Source of the DNA: JAKZVK01 sp965248255
GTDB lineage: Bacteria; Acidobacteriota; Terriglobia; Bryobacterales; UBA6623
Assembly: GCA_965248255.1 (NCBI GenBank)
Contig: CBDFIW010000003.1
Span: 1,054,001 to 1,118,000 of the forward strand
Direction of reading: 5' to 3'
Length of the DNA: 64,000 bases
The first letter of the stretch is position 1, and the number at the start of each line of letters is the position of its first letter. The notes under the pieces were generated by a model. That model searched no databases. It saw only the letters and a list, made by a program, of their open reading frames with translations, and had not been told where the DNA came from. Positions 1 through 9,042 of this stretch are shown one piece after another. The translations under genes and the position numbers were made by a program.

Positions 1-198
1 GGAACCGTTACGCAGAGCGCGTACGTTGTCGTCGACGATGCCGACGCGCACTACGCCGCGGCTGCTGGCGCCGGCGCGGAGATCGTCATCGATATCCACG
101 ACGAGGACTACGGCGGGCGCGGCTATTCGGTCAGCGACCCGGAGGGCCATCTGTGGTATTTCGGGACCTACGACCCGTGGGCGGAACATCAATCTTGA
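1..198 (+). CDS. VOC/glyoxalase-family protein, C-terminal end (gene starts before the window)
   Basis: The reading frame is open from base 1 and stops with TGA at 196-198, giving 65 residues of a C terminus. It contains YVVVDDADAHY, then EDYGGRGYSVSDPEGHLW and FGTYDPW. This is the typical closing beta-alpha-beta module of PhnB/glyoxalase-like VOC proteins, whose last metal-ligand region lies around GxxYSxxDPEGHxW. Function and substrate cannot be told from this piece; the family covers dioxygenases, glyoxalases and antibiotic-binding proteins. Confidence 0.8.
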   Translation, partial: GTVTQSAYVVVDDADAHYAAAAGAGAEIVIDIHDEDYGGRGYSVSDPEGHLWYFGTYDPWAEHQS

Positions 199-310
199 GC
201 CGGCGGTGCCCGGCACGCGGATGGCTGCCAGGATCTCCCGCGACGCGTCGGGCGGCGCCAGGCATGTCTCGCCCTGCCAGAGCCTCGACCGACTTGCCAA
301 GTCTACACAC

Positions 311-350
311 GGTTGAAACCGTGGGCTGTCATCTCTTGCCCCTCCGGAGC
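311..350 (+). repeat. Dispersed repeat copy (GTGGGCT..GCCCCTCCGG type)
   Basis: GTGGGCTGTCATCTCTTGCC followed by CCTCCGGAGC matches copies near 13553-13603, 32797-32850 (inverted) and 33003-33050. It ends directly at the ribosome binding site of the next gene. Otherwise 199-353 holds no gene. Confidence 0.6.
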
Positions 351-353
351 GAA

Positions 354-3020
354 ATGTGCAAACGACTCCTTTCACTCCTTCCCTTACGAGTGGCCGTAGG
401 CTTCATCTTGCTAGCCGGGGCACTCCACGCCCAACGCCCGACCTCGAATCAACTTGCCTCGTTGCCCGCGCCCGTAAAGAAGGTCATCGAGTTCTCAACT
501 GACGTCCGCCCGATTCTTGAGCAAAAATGCCACGGCTGCCACGGGCCCGCTGTGCAGCAAAGCGGCTTGCGGCTCGACAACCGCGCCGACGCGCTCAAGG
601 GCGGATACTCGGGCGCTGTCATCAAGCCGGGCGACAGCGCCGCGAGCCGTTTGATTCACCTTGTGGCCGGGTTCGAGCCGGAACGGCGCATGCCCATGGG
701 CGGCGACACGCTGAGTGGGCTCGAAATCAGCTTCCTGCGGGCTTGGATAGAGCAAGGGGCCCAATGGGGCCAAGTCGCCCAGGTGGATGCGGGACCGAGC
801 CGGGCCGCCGTTGCCAAACCGGACTCCGAGGAGAAGACGAAGCACTGGTCGTTCGTACCGCCGAAGCGGCCGCCGATTCCCGCGGTTCGCAAACAAGACT
901 GGGTGCGCAACCCAATCGACTCGTTCATCCTGGCGAGGTTGGAAGCCGAGGGTATCGAGCCGTCAGCCGAGGCGGATCGGGCGACGCTGTTGCGGCGGCT
1001 GAGCTTCGATCTGATCGGCCTGCCGCCGACGCCCGCGGAGGTCGAGGCGTTCCTTGCCGACACAAGTCCCGAGGCCTACAAGCGGTTGGTCGATCGGCTG
1101 ATCGGCTCCGAGCACTACGGGGAGAAATGGGCGCGGCAGTGGCTCGACCTGGCGCGCTACGCCGACAGCGACGGTTACGAAACCGACCAGCTTCGTCCCT
1201 GGGCGTGGCGCTGGCGGCACTGGGTCGTGGAAGCACTGAACCGCGACATGCCGTTCGACGAGTTTACGATCCAGCAGCTCGCAGGTGATCTGTTGCCCGA
1301 GGCGAAGGTGGGCCAAAAGGTAGCCACGGGCTACCACCGCAACACGGTGAGCAACCGCGAAGGCGGCGCCGACCTCGAAGAGTTCCGCGTTGACCAGATC
1401 GTCGATCGCGCGGCCAACACCGGTGTGGTGTGGCTCGGGCTCACGGTGGGCTGCGCGCGGTGCCACGACCATAAGTACGACCCCGTCAGCCAGCAAGAGT
1501 TCTATCAGCTCTACGCTTTCTTCAACGGTACGGACGAGGTCAACGTCGACGCGCCGCTGGCGGGCGAGATTGGTCCGTACCTGGCGTCGCGGCGGGAATA
1601 CGAGGCCAAGCGCGACGAACTGTTGGCGCCGGTGCGGGCGGATCTGAAACGGTTGCAGGCTCAGTGGGAGCCCAAGCTGCTCGAAGCCGATGCCAACCCG
1701 GGGCAAACCCATGTCTGGGACCGCGCTTGGGAAGTGCTGGGACTGATCTGGGGTGGCAACTGGGGCGAGGGACAGCTCGAAGGCCAACGAATCGTCAAGA
1801 TCGAGCCGGCCAAGCGCACCAAGGATCAGAACGACCGGCTGCTTGATTACTTTCTCCAGCGTGGGAGCAAGATCAGTCCCGAGTGCTTCGAGGAGTGGGG
1901 AATCAAGGAGCTGCGAGCGAAGATCGAGGAGCTGAAGAAGCAGTATCCCAAGCTCACGCGGGCCCAGATTCTCGTCGAGAGCCCTGAGCCGCGTCCCTCG
2001 CATATCCACGTGCGCGGTGACTTCAGGAGTCCGGGCATTGCAGTCACGCCGGACGTCCCGGCTGTGCTGCCGCCATTGCCGCAAGGTGCGGGGCGTGACC
2101 GGCTGGCGTTGGCACATTGGCTGTTGGCGGCGGAGAACCCGCTGACGGCTAGGGTCGTCGTCAACCGTATGTGGCAAGAGTTCTTCGGACGCGGGCTGGT
2201 GGCCACCTCGGACGATTTCGGCAAGCAGGGAGAGAAGCCGACCCACCCTAAGTTGCTCGACTGGCTGGCGCTGGAATTCATCTCGCAGGGCTGGAGCATG
2301 AAACAGATGCACAAGCGGATCGTGATGTCGGCGGCGTATCGCCAGTCGTCGCAAAAGCGTCCCGAGCTGGCGTCACGCGACCCGGACAATCGTCTGCTGG
2401 CGCGGCAATTTCGCGTGCGGCTCTCGGCCGAGTTGGTGCGCGACGCGGCCTTGGCCGTCAGCGGCCTGCTCGATACGAGGGTTGGCGGGCCCAGTGTCTA
2501 TCCGCCACAGCCCAAGGAGGCGGCGTCTTATGGGTACTCCACGCCCTGGGAGGAGAGCCCCGGCGGCGACCGTTACCGGCGAGGCCTCTATACGTGGATC
2601 CAGCGCACATCACCTTATGCGCAGTCGGTGACGTTCGACCTGCCCGACCCGAACCAAGGGTGCACGCGGCGTGAACGGTCGAACACACCACTGCAGGCGC
2701 TGACGTTGTTGAACGACCCTGTGTTCTTCGAGGCGGCCCAGGCGTTGGCGGTTCGGGTTGTGACCGAGGAGACGGGAGGCGTCGAGGAGCGCATCGCGCA
2801 CGGTTTCCGGTTGTGCTTGGCGCGTGGTCCGTCGGAAGAGGAGCAGGGAAGACTCGGGCAGTACTATCGGCGGCAGGTGGCGATTCTCGAGCGGGAACCG
2901 GCGCGGGTCGAGGAGATGATGCCGTTCCCGTTGGAGGGAGTAAACCCCGTCAAGGGGGCGGCTTGGGTGGGGCTGAGTAGTGTGTTGTTGAATCTAGACG
3001 AATTCATCACGAGGGAATGA
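354..3020 (+). CDS. Secreted DUF1549/DUF1553 protein with planctomycete-type cytochrome c motif
   Basis: 888 residues from ATG 354. An open frame reaches back to 153, but ATG 354 has GGAG four bases upstream and begins a clear signal peptide (MCKRLL, hydrophobic core, AGALHA). A CHGCH haem-binding motif follows (C59, C62, H63), in the PSCyt1 context FSTDVRPILEQK. Next comes a DUF1549 region with a second CARCHDHKYDP motif, a helical linker, and a DUF1553 C-terminal half (NRMWQEFFGRGLV, RRSNTPLQALTLLNDP). Such proteins are exported and nearly always paired with a DUF1501 protein, which is the next gene. The substrate is unknown; a redox or hydrolytic role in polymer use is only a family-level guess. 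Confidence 0.9.
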   Translation: MCKRLLSLLPLRVAVGFILLAGALHAQRPTSNQLASLPAPVKKVIEFSTDVRPILEQKCHGCHGPAVQQSGLRLDNRADALKGGYSGAVIKPGDSAASRLIHLVAGFEPERRMPMGGDTLSGLEISFLRAWIEQGAQWGQVAQVDAGPSRAAVAKPDSEEKTKHWSFVPPKRPPIPAVRKQDWVRNPIDSFILARLEAEGIEPSAEADRATLLRRLSFDLIGLPPTPAEVEAFLADTSPEAYKRLVDRLIGSEHYGEKWARQWLDLARYADSDGYETDQLRPWAWRWRHWVVEALNRDMPFDEFTIQQLAGDLLPEAKVGQKVATGYHRNTVSNREGGADLEEFRVDQIVDRAANTGVVWLGLTVGCARCHDHKYDPVSQQEFYQLYAFFNGTDEVNVDAPLAGEIGPYLASRREYEAKRDELLAPVRADLKRLQAQWEPKLLEADANPGQTHVWDRAWEVLGLIWGGNWGEGQLEGQRIVKIEPAKRTKDQNDRLLDYFLQRGSKISPECFEEWGIKELRAKIEELKKQYPKLTRAQILVESPEPRPSHIHVRGDFRSPGIAVTPDVPAVLPPLPQGAGRDRLALAHWLLAAENPLTARVVVNRMWQEFFGRGLVATSDDFGKQGEKPTHPKLLDWLALEFISQGWSMKQMHKRIVMSAAYRQSSQKRPELASRDPDNRLLARQFRVRLSAELVRDAALAVSGLLDTRVGGPSVYPPQPKEAASYGYSTPWEESPGGDRYRRGLYTWIQRTSPYAQSVTFDLPDPNQGCTRRERSNTPLQALTLLNDPVFFEAAQALAVRVVTEETGGVEERIAHGFRLCLARGPSEEEQGRLGQYYRRQVAILEREPARVEEMMPFPLEGVNPVKGAAWVGLSSVLLNLDEFITRE

Positions 3021-3041
3021 TCTATTCTGGGGACGTGAAAG

Positions 3042-3083
3042 GCGTTTCTTGCAAAGACGCTAAGGACCGCCAAGGAAGCAAAG
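3042..3083 (+). repeat. Dispersed intergenic repeat, copy 1 (GCAAAGACGCTAAGGACCGC)
   Basis: GCGTTTCTTGCAAAGACGCT followed by AAGGACCGCCAAGG. A close copy lies at 4514-4549. Both sit immediately behind stop codons in the DUF1549-DUF1501 region. It resembles the 'cgcaaagacgcaaag' repeats common between genes in several phyla. Confidence 0.6.
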
Positions 3084-3090
3084 AGTTTCG

Positions 3091-4515
3091 ATGACGGTTG
3101 GGGAATTGGCCGGTGTTCAGTCAAGACGGGGGTTCCTGGAGCGGTGTGCTTCGGGGATGGGCATGGCTGCGCTTTGGCGATTGATGGCCGAAGAGGGACG
3201 GGCCGCGACCGGTCCGGCGCTCGGCCCGCACTTCGCGCCCAAGGCGAAGAACGTCATCTACCTCTTCATGTCGGGTGCACCGAGCCAGCTCGACCTGTTC
3301 GATCCCAAGCCGAAGATGAAAGAACTGCACGGGCAGCCGGTGCCCGAGTCGCTGCTCGAGGGGCTGAACGACATCCTGATCAAGAGCACGGCCAACGTGA
3401 TGGCCAGTCCGCGGACGTTCAAGCGGCACGGCGAGTCGGGCATCGCGGTGTCCGACTACCAGCCGCACGCGGCACGCTACGTCGATGACATCTGCCTCAT
3501 CCGCTCGATGCACACGGACGTGGCGAACCACCACCCGGCGCAGTTGATGATGAACAGCGGCACGCCGGTGCTGGGGCGTCCGTCGATGGGTTCGTGGATG
3601 AGCTACGGGTTGGGCAGCGAGTCGAAAGACCTGCCGGGATTTATCGTGCTGACGTCGTCGTCGGGTAAGGGCATCGAGGGCGGGTCGTCGCTGTGGTCAA
3701 ATGGGTTTCTGCCGTCGACCCATCGCGGGGTGACGTTCCGCAGCGAGGGCGACGCGGTGCTGCATCTGTCGAATCCCCAAGGTGTCAGCGATGAAACCCA
3801 ACGGGCGCGGCTCGACGCCGTGCGTGACCTCAACCGCATGCGCCGGCAAGCGCAGCGGGACGAGGAGATTGCTTCTCGCATCGCGGCATATGAGATGGCG
3901 TTTCGCATGCAGTCGGCCGTGCCCAAGTTACTGGACTTCTCCCAAGAGCCGGCCGGCACGCGAGAGGCGTATGGCCTGGACAACGAGACGACACGGCCGT
4001 TCGGCACCAACTGTCTACTGGCGCGAAGGATGGTCGAGCGGGGCGTGCGGTTCGTTCAGCTCTACCATTCGAATTGGGACGACCATACCGACCTCAACAA
4101 GAACCTCAAGCAGAACTGCGACATGACGGACCGTCCGACCGCCGCGCTGATGGAGGACTTGAAACGCAGCGGGTTGCTCGACGAGACTCTGGTGGTGTGG
4201 GGCGGCGAGTTCGGGCGGACGCCCATGAACGAAGTCCGCCGCGGCAACACGCCCGGGCGCGAAGGCCGCGACCACCATCCGTTTGCGTTCAGCTTGTGGC
4301 TGGCGGGAGCCGGGATCCAAGCCGGCCAGGTCGTAGGGAAGACGGACGACTTGGGGTACCACATCCTCGAAGACCCGATCCATGTACATGATCTGCAGGC
4401 GACGATTCTGCGCGTGCTGGGGATCGACCACACGCGCCTGACCTACCGGCACCAGGGGCGCGACTTCCGGTTGACCGATGTGGGCGGGACTGTTGTGGAG
4501 AAGTTGTTGGGGTAA
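3091..4515 (+). CDS. DUF1501 family Tat-exported protein
   Basis: 474 residues. The N terminus carries a twin-arginine signal (SRRGFLERCASGMGMAAL), so export in folded form is expected. The body has DUF1501 hallmarks: KNVIYLFMSGAPSQLDLFDPK, the HHPAQLMMNSG segment, WDDHTDLNKN and VVWGGEFGRTP, with the alkaline-phosphatase/sulfatase-like fold known for the family. It is transcribed with the DUF1549/DUF1553 gene 70 bases upstream, and the two are a standard pair. Physiological substrate unknown. Confidence 0.9.
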   Translation: MTVGELAGVQSRRGFLERCASGMGMAALWRLMAEEGRAATGPALGPHFAPKAKNVIYLFMSGAPSQLDLFDPKPKMKELHGQPVPESLLEGLNDILIKSTANVMASPRTFKRHGESGIAVSDYQPHAARYVDDICLIRSMHTDVANHHPAQLMMNSGTPVLGRPSMGSWMSYGLGSESKDLPGFIVLTSSSGKGIEGGSSLWSNGFLPSTHRGVTFRSEGDAVLHLSNPQGVSDETQRARLDAVRDLNRMRRQAQRDEEIASRIAAYEMAFRMQSAVPKLLDFSQEPAGTREAYGLDNETTRPFGTNCLLARRMVERGVRFVQLYHSNWDDHTDLNKNLKQNCDMTDRPTAALMEDLKRSGLLDETLVVWGGEFGRTPMNEVRRGNTPGREGRDHHPFAFSLWLAGAGIQAGQVVGKTDDLGYHILEDPIHVHDLQATILRVLGIDHTRLTYRHQGRDFRLTDVGGTVVEKLLG

Positions 4516-4549
4516 AGCGTTTCTCGCCAAGGCGCTAAGGACCGCAAAG
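4514..4549 (+). repeat. Dispersed intergenic repeat, copy 2
   Basis: AAAGCGTTTCTCGCCAAGGC followed by GCTAAGGACCGCAAAG. It is partly identical to 3042-3083 and begins inside the stop codon of the DUF1501 gene. Confidence 0.6.
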
Positions 4550-4587
4550 CCCGCGAACACGATCGCGACCCTTGGTACGATACGTAC

Positions 4588-4830
4588 GTGAGTTGGATCG
4601 TACAAGATGCCGGCACGCTTGGTGGGCAGCCGCGCATTCGCGGCACGCGCCTCAGCGTAAGCTTTGTGCTCGAATGCCTGTCCCAAGGTATGACCGCGGA
4701 CGAGATCGCCCACGATTACCCAGGTTTCCCTCCAGCGGCTATTCCTGAGGTCCTTCACGTTGCCTCCCAAGTCCTCTCGCGCGAGCAGGCCCTGGCTTCT
4801 CGACCACAATCTCCCGGCCCCGTTGTCTGA
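4588..4830 (+). CDS. DUF433 family antitoxin
   Basis: 80 residues with the DUF433 pattern: GGQPRIRGTRLSVSFVLECL, then GMTADEIAHDYP and an alternating helix end. This is a winged-helix DNA-binding domain usually found as the antitoxin of a PIN-like toxin. The next gene overlaps it by 71 bases and is a DUF5615 protein, the usual partner. Autoregulation of the pair is likely by family analogy; no operator was identified. Confidence 0.85.
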   Translation: MSWIVQDAGTLGGQPRIRGTRLSVSFVLECLSQGMTADEIAHDYPGFPPAAIPEVLHVASQVLSREQALASRPQSPGPVV

Positions 4831-5119
4831 ATGGCTTGGGTCACGTGGCGTCCCTTGTGAGACCGCCGCCGCAAGACGGTGGGAAGAGTTGTCGAACGGC
4901 GAGCTTGTTCAGCATGCCGAAGACGAGTTCGAGGTCATCCTGACGCGAGATCGGCGGTTCGTTGAATCCGCCGGCGTAGCGGCGCGCGCATCCGACATCT
5001 GTATTGTCTTAGTGCAGCTCCCGCAAGCGTCTGCACAAGCCTTTTTGGAGGCGTTCGAGGCAGCTTGGAACCGGCGGCCGATTCTGGTCAGACCAGGCAG
5101 CTTGATCGAGTGGCCCTAG
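4760..5119 (+). CDS. DUF5615 PIN-like toxin
   Basis: 119 residues starting at TTG 4760 inside the antitoxin gene. WLLDHNLPAPLSEWL carries the first acidic residue of the PIN-like active site and ILTRDRRFVE the TxD segment. The length and the DUF433 neighbour fit the DUF433-DUF5615 (VapBC-like) toxin-antitoxin class, predicted ribonucleases. The start codon is not certain, since no clear ribosome binding site is visible. Confidence 0.8.
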   Translation: MPPKSSRASRPWLLDHNLPAPLSEWLGSRGVPCETAAARRWEELSNGELVQHAEDEFEVILTRDRRFVESAGVAARASDICIVLVQLPQASAQAFLEAFEAAWNRRPILVRPGSLIEWP

Positions 5120-5243
5120 ACCGTTTCCTTATTTGCGCGTCGCACGGCCTTTGCGTCTCAGCCCAATTCGCTCTACAATCAACCTAGCCGGGACGGGTGC
5201 CGAGTCCGCGACGGCAGGGTAACGCGGAGTCCGGAGGTGCGTG

Positions 5244-6521
5244 ATGGTCTCACGAAGATCGTTTCTTTCCACGGTGGCAACGGGAGGTGTGATGGCGGGA
5301 GCAGGGAGTATGGCGGTATCGGGTGCGGGGGTGACGTCGATGATGGCGGCGACGGGACGCAAGAGCTACTCGCATGCCGAGTTGGAGGCGAAGGTCGCGC
5401 GGCGCGATTTCCGCGGGTTGACGAAGCACGACCTGCCGACGCCGAACCTCGTGCTCGACCAAGACCTGTTCGAGGGCAACCTCAAGACGATGGCCGGCCA
5501 CTGCAAGCGAACGGGTCTCAACTTACGCGCGCACGTCAAGGTGCACCGCAGTGCCGACATCGCCAAGCGGCAGATCGAGTCAGGGTCGATCGGGCTGAGC
5601 TGCGCGACGATCTCTGAGTGCGAGCTGATGATCGACTCCGGCCTGCCGGGTATTCTGTGGACGTGTCAGCCGGTCGGGCCGAACAAGTTCAGCCGCATCG
5701 TGGCGCTGACGAAGAAGGACCCGTCGTTCATGTTTGCCGTCGAAGACCCGCTCATCGTCGATCAGCTCGAGGAACTGGCCGCGGCGGAGAAGGTGACGTT
5801 CAACGTCGTTGTCGACAACGACATCGGCATCGGGCGGCAGGGCGTCATGCCGGGACAGGAAGGCTTGGAGCTAAGCCAGCAGGTGACGAAGGCGAAGCAC
5901 CTGCGCCTGGCCGGGCTAATGGGCTACTCGGGTGCGGCATCCCACGAGAAGGGTTGGCAGGCCCGCAAGCAGGTTTCGGAGGAGGAAGTCGGCAAGTTGA
6001 TGGAGAGCGTTCATCTGTGCCGCAAGGCCGGTATTCCGGTCGAGATCGTCACTGGCGGCAGCACCGGCTCCTACAACATCGACAGCGAGGCCAAGGACGG
6101 CCTGACTGAGTTGCAAGCCGGCTCGTACGCGTGCATGGACTCGAACTACAGCCGCATCGGCAGCAAAGACGGCGACGAAACCTACGACGACTTCGGCCTT
6201 GCGTTGACCGTGCTGACCACCGTCATCAGCAAGCACTATCCGAAGAAGGCGGCGATCGACGCGGGTAACAAGTCGATGACGAAACCGACCGACATGGTCA
6301 AGGGACGTCCTGATCTGCGCGTGGGGCGGGCCGGGGCCGAGTACGGCAAGCTCGAGTGGGCCCACGCCGACCGTGAGCCGAAGCTTGGCGATCAGTTCGA
6401 GTTGGTCATGTCGAACCTCGATATGAGCGTGAACTGCTTTGACCGCATGTTCGTGTGCCGAGGGGATGACGTGGTGGATCTGTACTCGGTGCTGGGAAGA
6501 AAGGGGCCGTCACAGCGGTAG
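5244..6521 (+). CDS. Tat-exported D-threonine aldolase / D-serine dehydratase-like PLP enzyme
   Basis: 425 residues from ATG 5244, six bases behind GGAGG; a GTG at 5241 is less well spaced. A twin-arginine signal (MVSRRSFLSTVATGG) points to export. The alanine-racemase-like N-terminal barrel starts at LPTPNLVLD, with the PLP lysine at K99 (LRAHVKVHRS). The C-terminal beta domain ends in FDRMFVCRGD. In D-threonine aldolases a His-x-Asp or His-x-Cys pair before the final VN binds a metal. Here the segment reads SNLDMSVN, so by my hand alignment the histidine is replaced by Asn. Substrate is therefore open. Confidence 0.8.
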   Translation: MVSRRSFLSTVATGGVMAGAGSMAVSGAGVTSMMAATGRKSYSHAELEAKVARRDFRGLTKHDLPTPNLVLDQDLFEGNLKTMAGHCKRTGLNLRAHVKVHRSADIAKRQIESGSIGLSCATISECELMIDSGLPGILWTCQPVGPNKFSRIVALTKKDPSFMFAVEDPLIVDQLEELAAAEKVTFNVVVDNDIGIGRQGVMPGQEGLELSQQVTKAKHLRLAGLMGYSGAASHEKGWQARKQVSEEEVGKLMESVHLCRKAGIPVEIVTGGSTGSYNIDSEAKDGLTELQAGSYACMDSNYSRIGSKDGDETYDDFGLALTVLTTVISKHYPKKAAIDAGNKSMTKPTDMVKGRPDLRVGRAGAEYGKLEWAHADREPKLGDQFELVMSNLDMSVNCFDRMFVCRGDDVVDLYSVLGRKGPSQR

Positions 6522-6572
6522 GGGTTCGTGCAGCGTCGCAGTGACCCGTCACGTGTGAGCCCCCCCCCTTGC

Positions 6573-6606
6573 CGAGCCGCGACCGTCAGGGAGCGTTTGG
6601 CAGCCG
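6573..6606 (+). repeat. Dispersed repeat (CCGAGCCGCGACCGTCAGGG)
   Basis: TTGCCGAGCCGCGACCGTCA followed by GGGAGCG. A related copy is at 9972-9999 (TTGCCGAGCCGCAACCGCAA). The rest of 6522-6751 shows no gene. Confidence 0.45.
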
Positions 6607-6751
6607 CCAGCTTGGCTTGAGCCCACAATGTAGGCGGTCGCTACGATGGGCCGGGGTCTGAGGTCTCCGGCTCTACGGGTTACTTGGGTTCGCAGGACCG
6701 TGGTTCCGCCCTTGACCATCACGGCTCGGTTTGAGTCGTGGGCACCACTCA

Positions 6752-8014
6752 GTGCCGAAATCATCCCAAATTTCACTGTTCGCCATTGTCGCGCCCGGGA
6801 TTCTCCTGGCCGCGACGGGGGTCGGCGCGGGCGACTTGCTGACGGCGAGTCTCGCCGGCTCGGAAGTCGGGCTGCCGCTGCTTTGGGCGGTGGTGGCGGG
6901 GGCGATCCTAAAGTGGACCCTCAACGAGGGGCTTGCCCGCTGGCAGCTTGCCACCAACTCAACCTTGCTCGAAGGGTGGGTGTGGAGGCTGGGCGGATGG
7001 ATCCAATGGGTGTTTCTGGCCTACCTGTTGCTGTTCACGATGGTCACCGGCGGGGCACTGGTCAGCGCTTGCGGCGTGGCCGGCAGCGGCTTCTTCCCGC
7101 TCGGCGATGTCCAGACGTCGAAGGTCATCTGGGGCATCGCTCATTGCCTGGCCGGTTATACGCTGGTGCGTTACGCGAGCTTCCGGGTGTTTGAAGTACT
7201 GATGTCGGCCTGCATCGGCATCATGTTTGTCACAGTCGTGCTGACGGTGTTCTTGATGGGACCCGACTGGGGCGCGATTGGCCGCGGGTTCATTCCGTCC
7301 CTGCCGCCAGGAGGGACAGCTTGGTTGCTGGGCGTGATGGGGGGCGTGGGCGGTACGGTGACGCTGCTCTCCTACGGGTATTGGATTCGCGAGCGGAGAC
7401 GGGAAGGGCGCGAGGGCGTCCGCATCTGCCGCATCGACTTGACGGCGGCGTACGTAATGACCGCGTTGTTCGGCATCTCGGTGGTCATCATTGGCTCGCG
7501 AATCGAAGTGACCGACCAGGGCGCGACGTTGGCGCTGCAACTGGCCGATCAGTTGGCGCTCGTCCTAGGTGCGCCGGGACGCATCCTGTTCTTGACTGGG
7601 TTCTGGGGCGCGGTCTTCTCCAGCCTACTGGGCGTGTGGCAGAGTCTGCCCTACCTGTTCGCTGACTTCATGGAGCTGCGCAGCGGGTGGCAGCCCGGAG
7701 TCCGGCGCCATCCCGACCTGCGCTCGACCCACGCCTACCGCTCGTATATGATCGCCATCTCGGTGGTGTCGCTGATCTTTCTTTGGACGCCGGTCAGCTA
7801 TATCCAGTTGGCGTTCGGCGTGGTAGGGGCGTTCTTCCTGCCGCTGCTGGCGCTCACGTTGCTGATCATGAACAACCAGCGGCGCTGGGTGGGCTCGGAT
7901 TATCTCAGCGGCTGGATGCAGAATACGGTGCTGGTCTTGGGGCTGGTGTTCTTTGCTTACGTAGGCGGGCGTGGGGTTTACGACCGGATCGAAGCGCTCT
8001 TGGGCGGCGCCTGA
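6752..8014 (+). CDS. Nramp-like divalent metal transporter
   Basis: About 420 residues and strongly hydrophobic, with roughly eleven membrane segments. The first segment reads APGILLAATGVGAGDL, the Nramp-type opening in which DPGN is replaced by TGVGAGD. Nramp proteins move Mn2+/Fe2+ with protons; this divergent branch is often annotated Mn2+/Fe2+ transporter without proof. The start is unclear: GTG 6752 (MPKSSQISLF) and TTG 6731 are both possible, and neither has a strong ribosome binding site. Confidence 0.75.
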   Translation: MPKSSQISLFAIVAPGILLAATGVGAGDLLTASLAGSEVGLPLLWAVVAGAILKWTLNEGLARWQLATNSTLLEGWVWRLGGWIQWVFLAYLLLFTMVTGGALVSACGVAGSGFFPLGDVQTSKVIWGIAHCLAGYTLVRYASFRVFEVLMSACIGIMFVTVVLTVFLMGPDWGAIGRGFIPSLPPGGTAWLLGVMGGVGGTVTLLSYGYWIRERRREGREGVRICRIDLTAAYVMTALFGISVVIIGSRIEVTDQGATLALQLADQLALVLGAPGRILFLTGFWGAVFSSLLGVWQSLPYLFADFMELRSGWQPGVRRHPDLRSTHAYRSYMIAISVVSLIFLWTPVSYIQLAFGVVGAFFLPLLALTLLIMNNQRRWVGSDYLSGWMQNTVLVLGLVFFAYVGGRGVYDRIEALLGGA

Positions 8015-8045
8015 GCCCACAACTGCACCGGCCGGCCCTTCTTTC

Positions 8046-8960
8046 TCAGAACTCAGTGAGCTTCTTGAACTCCTGGTAGCGGGCCTCGATGTCGTCGCGG
8101 GTCAGGGTGCGCAAGCGGCCGACGCCGAACTCCTCGCAGCAGAAACTCCCCATCACCGAGCCATAGATGATCGCCTTGCGTAGGTGCGCGTGCGTTGCAT
8201 GGTCGAGGTCGCTGACGCCCTGGGCGGAAAGATAACCCATAAAGCCGCCCGCGAACGAGTCGCCTGCGCCGGTCGGGTCGAAGACCGTCTCGAGCAGGAA
8301 GCCCGGCGCGACGAAGTGGCCCTCGGGACGGAATAGGATCGCCCCGTACTCGCCACGTTTGATGACCACCGTGTGCGGGCCCATGTCGAGGATCTTTTTC
8401 GCCGCGTTGCGCAGGTTGTACTCGCCGGAAAGCTGCCGCGCTTCGCTGTCGTTGATCAGGATGAGATCCCACTGGGCGATCGCCTGGGCTAGGTCGTCCC
8501 GAGCGCCGTCGATCCAGAAGTTCATGGTGTCGCCGCCGACGAACCGCGGCGCCTTCATCTGGTCGCGCACCTGCTTTTGCAGGGACGGGTGGATATTGCC
8601 CAGGAACAGATAGGGCTTCGAACGATAGTATGCCGGCAGCTCGGGGTTGAAGTCGGCGAAGACGTTGAGTTCAGTGGTCCGGGTGGTGCGATCATTCATG
8701 TCGTCGGAATAGACACCTGACCAGTAGAACGTCTTGCCCGGAACCTGCACTAGGCCGTCGAGATCAACACCGTGTCCGGCGAGCAGAGCTTCATCCGCGG
8801 GGTCGAAGTCATCGCCGACGACGCCGACGAGCCCGACCTCGGTAAAGAAAGAGGCCGCTAGCGAAACGTAGGTGCCGGCGCCGCCCAACATGCGGTCGAT
8901 CTTGCCATGCGGGGTCTCGACTCCATCGTACGCGACGGATCCGACTACGGTTAGGGACAT
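8046..8960 (-). CDS. PfkB-family carbohydrate/nucleoside kinase
   Basis: 304 residues. It begins MSLTVVGSVAYDGVET, has GGAGTYVSLAA for the substrate-binding lid region, and near the C terminus the PfkB signature DPTGAGDSFAGGF with the catalytic Asp of GAGD. ATP-dependent phosphorylation of a sugar or nucleoside is expected. It lies 82 bases downstream of mtnP on the same strand, so a role in methylthioadenosine or adenosine/ribose salvage is a reasonable inference. It converges on the Nramp-like gene. Confidence 0.85.
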   Translation of the reverse strand: MSLTVVGSVAYDGVETPHGKIDRMLGGAGTYVSLAASFFTEVGLVGVVGDDFDPADEALLAGHGVDLDGLVQVPGKTFYWSGVYSDDMNDRTTRTTELNVFADFNPELPAYYRSKPYLFLGNIHPSLQKQVRDQMKAPRFVGGDTMNFWIDGARDDLAQAIAQWDLILINDSEARQLSGEYNLRNAAKKILDMGPHTVVIKRGEYGAILFRPEGHFVAPGFLLETVFDPTGAGDSFAGGFMGYLSAQGVSDLDHATHAHLRKAIIYGSVMGSFCCEEFGVGRLRTLTRDDIEARYQEFKKLTEF

Positions 8961-9042
8961 AGGCTTGCGTTAGGCTTTCCTTTCTGTGTTCGGCGGATGG
9001 AGAGCGAGCCGTACTGCCAGCGGGCACGTCTGAGACGTGCCT

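Noticed and set aside
153..353. N-terminal extension of the DUF1549 gene to 153
   Set aside because: It runs through the end of the VOC gene and a dispersed repeat; ATG 354 has a ribosome binding site and opens the signal peptide.
963..2354. 463-codon open frame on the minus strand
   Set aside because: It lies opposite the DUF1549 gene, has no family features and is a high-GC shadow frame.
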